NCBI RefSeq assembly: GCF_020283565.1
Contig: NC_060061.1
Location: 14,483,362 to 14,547,361, forward strand
Source of the DNA: Trifolium pratense
Taxonomy: Eukaryota > Streptophyta > Magnoliopsida > Fabales > Fabaceae
Reading direction: 5' to 3'
Length of the DNA: 64,000 bases
In this document: piece after piece, positions 60,824 to 64,000 of the stretch
Layout of the letters: every line of letters starts with the position of its first letter
Numbering within the stretch: the first letter of the stretch is position 1
Program-made: the position numbers and the translations under genes
The notes under the pieces: model-generated
What the model saw: the letters and a program-made list of their open reading frames with translations, nothing else
The model's database searches: none
Told to the model about the DNA's origin: nothing

Positions 60824-63816
60824 ATGAATAATGAAATGGATCCACCAAAGAAGAAACACCATGTAGTTTGTATTCCTCTCCCAGCACAAGGTCACATAAA
60901 TCCAATGCTAAAACTAGCAAAACTCCTTCATCATAGTGGCTTCTACATAACCTTTGTCCACACAAAATTCAATTTTGACCGATTGATGAAATCCAATGGC
61001 TCAAATTCCTTAAAGGGTCTTCCAGATTTTAGATTTGAGACCATATCTGATGGATTGCCAGCAGAGAATCAAAGAGGAATAATGGACCTACCAGATTTGT
61101 GCATAGCAATGCCATTTGGTGGGTTGGTTTCATTTAGAAATCTTATAGCAAAGCTTGTTTCTTCAGAAAATGAAGATGTGCCACCAGTTACTTGCATAGT
61201 TTCTGATGGTGTGATGAATTTTACTTTGAAAGTTGCTCAAGAATTTAATATTCCTGAGTTCATGTTGTATACTCCTAGTGGTTGTGGTATGTTGGGGTAT
61301 CTTAACTTTGAAGAGCTTGTCAAAAGAGGATATTTTCCACTTAAAGGTATATCATCTGATCTCTAAATAATATTCTCAGGAAGTTTCTCTTGTCGTCCTA
61401 CGAATTTTTAGTGTGCCCTATTATTATTCATCAACTACCTAAATAATGGATGGTGATTGAGAAATAGTAGGACGACAAAAGAAACTCTGGTATTTCCTAC
61501 TTGTTACATTAAAATTTATATGCATAATTTTTACCTCCTACTCCATCCGTCTTAAAATAATTGTCACAATTTGACCGTGTGCACTATTCATATAAGCTAC
61601 TTTGACCATATTTTTTACTAATGTATAAAGATAAATATTAACATATGTGATCTTGTTAGATTTGTCTCGACGAGTACTATCAAAATATCAATTTTTCATA
61701 AATTTTAATAATACACAACAAAAGATATTCACAATCAAATTGTGCATCGACAAGTGTGCAGTGGTAAAATGTAACAATTATTTTGAGACGGGGGAGTAAT
61801 TCGGATAAGAAGAACATAAAATAGTTTAGTGAAGATGTAATGTAAGTTGACTAGTCTAAGATTAGTAGTCAATTTATTTTTTCTAAATGCAAGGAATCTG
61901 TCTATAGATAAGATTGTCTTACCCCACTTTTAGATTTTTGTCTTTCAACTTTTACATCCATCCTTATGAAGTAGGGACAAACATGAATACCGGATATAAC
62001 ATGGTTACTGACACGTCGACATCGATAATAAATTTTTAAAAAATGAAAAAATTCAATGTAATCATAAATGTCTGTGTCGTGTCTATGTCGGACACTGACA
62101 CGTGTCTGACACGAGACACGCCTAATCCGTGGAGCATTCATGCTTCATAGATTCTTATTAACATCTATTGGGGAGTTTGGGGAGTTCGAGAGTAGTAACA
62201 TGTCAAAATGCTCTATAGGTCACCTCTCTTATAAAGAGTCTTTCTATGCATAGTTAATGAGTTAGAGTTCTTACATCATATAGTTGATCTAATACCAAGA
62301 CCACAATAGATGAAACGCTACATATTCAACCAAAACTATAAGACATCAAGTTCATGGGTTACCTCCATTTGGTGGAGAATACCAGTACCAAATACTGGTA
62401 CGTGTATGGTACGCACCAAAACTGTACCCTTTTCTATTTATTTTTTTCATGCGGGGTACGTGCACGGTACACGCTTGGTACGCTCGCCTGGTACACCAAA
62501 CATAAAAGACGTGTTTTCTTTTTTCGATTTTTTTCTCGAGTAAGACTTATAATGAGAGCAACACAAATGTAGGATATGGTGGAGATGAAATGAGATCTAT
62601 ACGATGAAGCTGGTATTCTTGAAGTTATTAGTCTTTCTTTCGATGAATCTGAAGTAGAGACTGCTCTATTTGAGCAAATTACTTTTAAATTTTGATATTT
62701 TGTTGTCATTTGAATTACATTTAAAAGTGGTCTTTTTGGTTGGGAATGATTTAAAAAATGCATGGGTTATGATTGTTATACAAAATCAAGAATTAGATTT
62801 CAAATTTTATGACAAATTTATTATCTTTAGGCATTATCATTTGTCCCCCTCACTTCTATACAAATCAATTGTTAGATGAGAAGAATTTATGTGATGGATA
62901 TCTTGAAACTGAAGTTGATTGGATACCAGCAATGAAAGGTGTTAAACTAAAAGACCTTCCCACTTTCTTTAGGACTACAAATTCTAATGATACAATGTTC
63001 AATTATAACAAAGAATCAGTGAGCAATGCAATAAAATCAAAAGGGATAATTCTTAACACCTTTGAAGAATTAGAATCAGAGGTATTAGATGCAATCAAAA
63101 TCAAATTCCCTAACCTCTACCCTATTGGTCCATTATCATTGCTACATAAAAAAAATTCATCAAATTCAAATAATCAATTGGAGTCCATTGATTTTAATTT
63201 ATGGAAGGAAGATGTTAATTGCATAAAATGGTTAGATAAAATGGAGAAAGGTTCAGTGGTTTATGTGAATTTTGGAAGCTTAGTGATTATGACTAAAAAC
63301 CAATTAAAAGAATTTGCATGGGGATTAGCTAATAGTAACTACAATTTTTTATGGATTATTAGACCTAATCTTGTGGATTGTGGGGATGAGGTGATATCAA
63401 ATGATGAATTTGTTCAAGAAATTGAAAATAGAGGATTAATATTGGGGTGGTCGCCACAAGAGAAGGTTCTAGGTCATTCATCTATCGGAGGATTCTTAAC
63501 ACATTGCGGATGGAACTCAACGTTGGAAAGTATTTGTGAGGGTGTCCCAATGGCTTGTTGGCCTTTTTTTGCCGAGCAACAAACAAATTGTTTTTATGCA
63601 TGTAATAGATGGGGGGTGGGAATAGAAATTGAGAGTGATGTTAATAGAGAACAAGTTGAAGGGCTAGTGAAGGAGCTTATGGGGGGTGAGAAAGGGAAAG
63701 AAATGAAGAAAAAGTGTGTTGATTGGAAGCATAAGGCTGAGGCTGCTACATCAATTGGAGGGTCTTCTTATGATAACTATAATAGTTTGGTTTTGCAATT
63801 GAAGTTTGGTCAATAA
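60824..63816 (+). CDS. UDP-glycosyltransferase, UGT85-like
   Basis: Family 1 glycosyltransferase that moves glucose from UDP-glucose to a small acceptor in the cytosol. Two exons, 60824-61346 and 62876-63816, joined in phase; 487 aa, the usual size. The single intron at the PLK/DEK position is the conserved UGT85 intron. N-terminal acceptor domain with catalytic His24 (LPAQGHINPML). C-terminal PSPG donor box at about 366-409, beginning WSPQEKVLGHSSIGGF, containing HCGWNSTLE and ending FFAEQQ; the final Gln, which favours UDP-glucose, is present. LKDLPTFFRTTNSNDTMFNY is typical of UGT85A and 7-deoxyloganetin glucosyltransferase-like enzymes. The acceptor cannot be predicted. An alternative start at 60836 (MDPPKKK) would shorten it by 4 residues. 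The 1.5-kb intron holds three repeat elements. Confidence 0.95.
61377..61490. repeat. Hairpin repeat in UGT intron
   Basis: Arms AAGTTTCTCTTGTCGTCCTA and its near-perfect complement TAGGACGACAAAAGAAACTC lie about 70 bp apart, 30 bp after the donor site. It would fold into a strong stem in RNA; probably a tiny MITE. Confidence 0.7.
61539..61798. mobile_element. Stowaway MITE in UGT intron
   Basis: The body is 61541-61796 (256 bp) with ends CTCCATCCGTCTTAAAATAA and the inverted partner of CTCCCCCGTCTCAAAATAAT, flanked by TA on both sides (61539-61540, 61797-61798). TIR and TA duplication match the Stowaway/Tc1-mariner type. Confidence 0.85.
61984..62150. repeat. GTGTC-rich dispersed repeat, longest copy
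   Basis: CTGACACGTCGACATCGATA, then AATTCAATGTAATCATAAATG, then a dense run of TGTCGTGTC/GACACGTGTC words and a GCATTCATGCTTCATAG end. Shorter relatives lie in introns of both metacaspase genes (55733, 58024). Confidence 0.6.
62340..62520. repeat. GGTACG-rich block in UGT intron
   Basis: GGTAC(G/C) words recur about nine times, for example ACTGGTACGTGTATGGTACG and TGCACGGTACACGCTTGGTA. It looks like the end of a degenerate repeat. Function unknown. Confidence 0.4.
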
Positions 63817-63904
63817 GTCACTTGGTTAAAGTTGAATCATGTGTTTAATTTTTGTCAAAAAATGTCAATAATATCAATTGCATTGTAAAATGACAATATC
63901 ATTT

Positions 63905-64000
63905 TAATTAGGCATGGCAATGGGGCGGGGCGGGGACGGGTTTTGCCATCCCCAAACCCAAACCCATAAAGTTCGGGTTTCCCCAAACCCATCCCAAATT
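63905..64000. mobile_element. Partial transposon end at window edge
   Basis: Begins GGCATGGCAATGGGGCGGGG and continues with CCCCAAACCCA-type sub-terminal words, a style common at ends of plant non-autonomous DNA elements. The rest lies beyond the window, so the type cannot be settled. Confidence 0.4.

Overview
This window is plant nuclear DNA: AT-rich, intron-dense genes with GT-AG splice sites, and intergenic DNA full of plant transposon remains. No tRNA, rRNA, CRISPR array or bacterial-style operon was seen. The alternative oxidase is of the AOX2 type, and several short repeats resemble ones I associate with temperate legumes (Medicago/Trifolium/pea group). That placement is an inference. 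All exon models below come from reading splice sites and reading phase by eye; each closes in frame to a protein of normal family length.

Layout. 0.36-3.48 kb (-): mitochondrial alternative oxidase AOX2, 4 exons, with an 80-bp minisatellite in intron 1. 3.5-7.9 kb: no convincing gene; it holds a 1.13-kb Mutator-type element with a perfect 9-bp target duplication, and SINE-like and tandem repeats. 8.0-10.4 kb (-): a FAR1/MULE transposase-like gene, intact except for one in-frame amber codon. 11.7-15.9 kb: SINEs and other repeats. 15.9-23.3 kb (+): a CAMTA calmodulin-binding transcription activator, 13 exons. 25.4-28.9 kb (-): a TOM1/THH1-type seven-pass membrane protein, 11 exons, with a TRIM-like element in intron 2. 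30.6-33.1 kb (-): an R2R3-MYB of the MYB98/MYB118 type, 3 exons.

33.4-42.1 kb is transposon territory: a SINE, two LINE fragments, a hAT-like non-autonomous element, and a Ty1/copia retrotransposon that lacks its 3' LTR and is flanked by a nearly identical 936-bp direct duplication of host DNA. 43.0-45.8 kb (+): a PP2C phosphatase, 5 coding exons. 47.8-54.1 kb (+): OM64/TOC64-like amidase-TPR outer-membrane receptor, 13 exons. 54.6-56.3 and 57.3-59.3 kb (-): two tandem type I metacaspases with the same five-exon structure. 60.8-63.8 kb (+): a UGT85-like UDP-glycosyltransferase, 2 exons.

The genes do not form a pathway. They serve respiration (AOX2), calcium signalling (CAMTA), membrane organisation (TOM1-like), reproductive-type transcription (MYB), dephosphorylation (PP2C), mitochondrial protein import (OM64), proteolysis and cell death (metacaspases) and specialised metabolism (UGT). 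The most unusual structures are the 936-bp duplication around the copia fragment, the one-stop transposase gene, the Mutator-type element and the unequal metacaspase pair. I found no undescribed defence or regulatory system.
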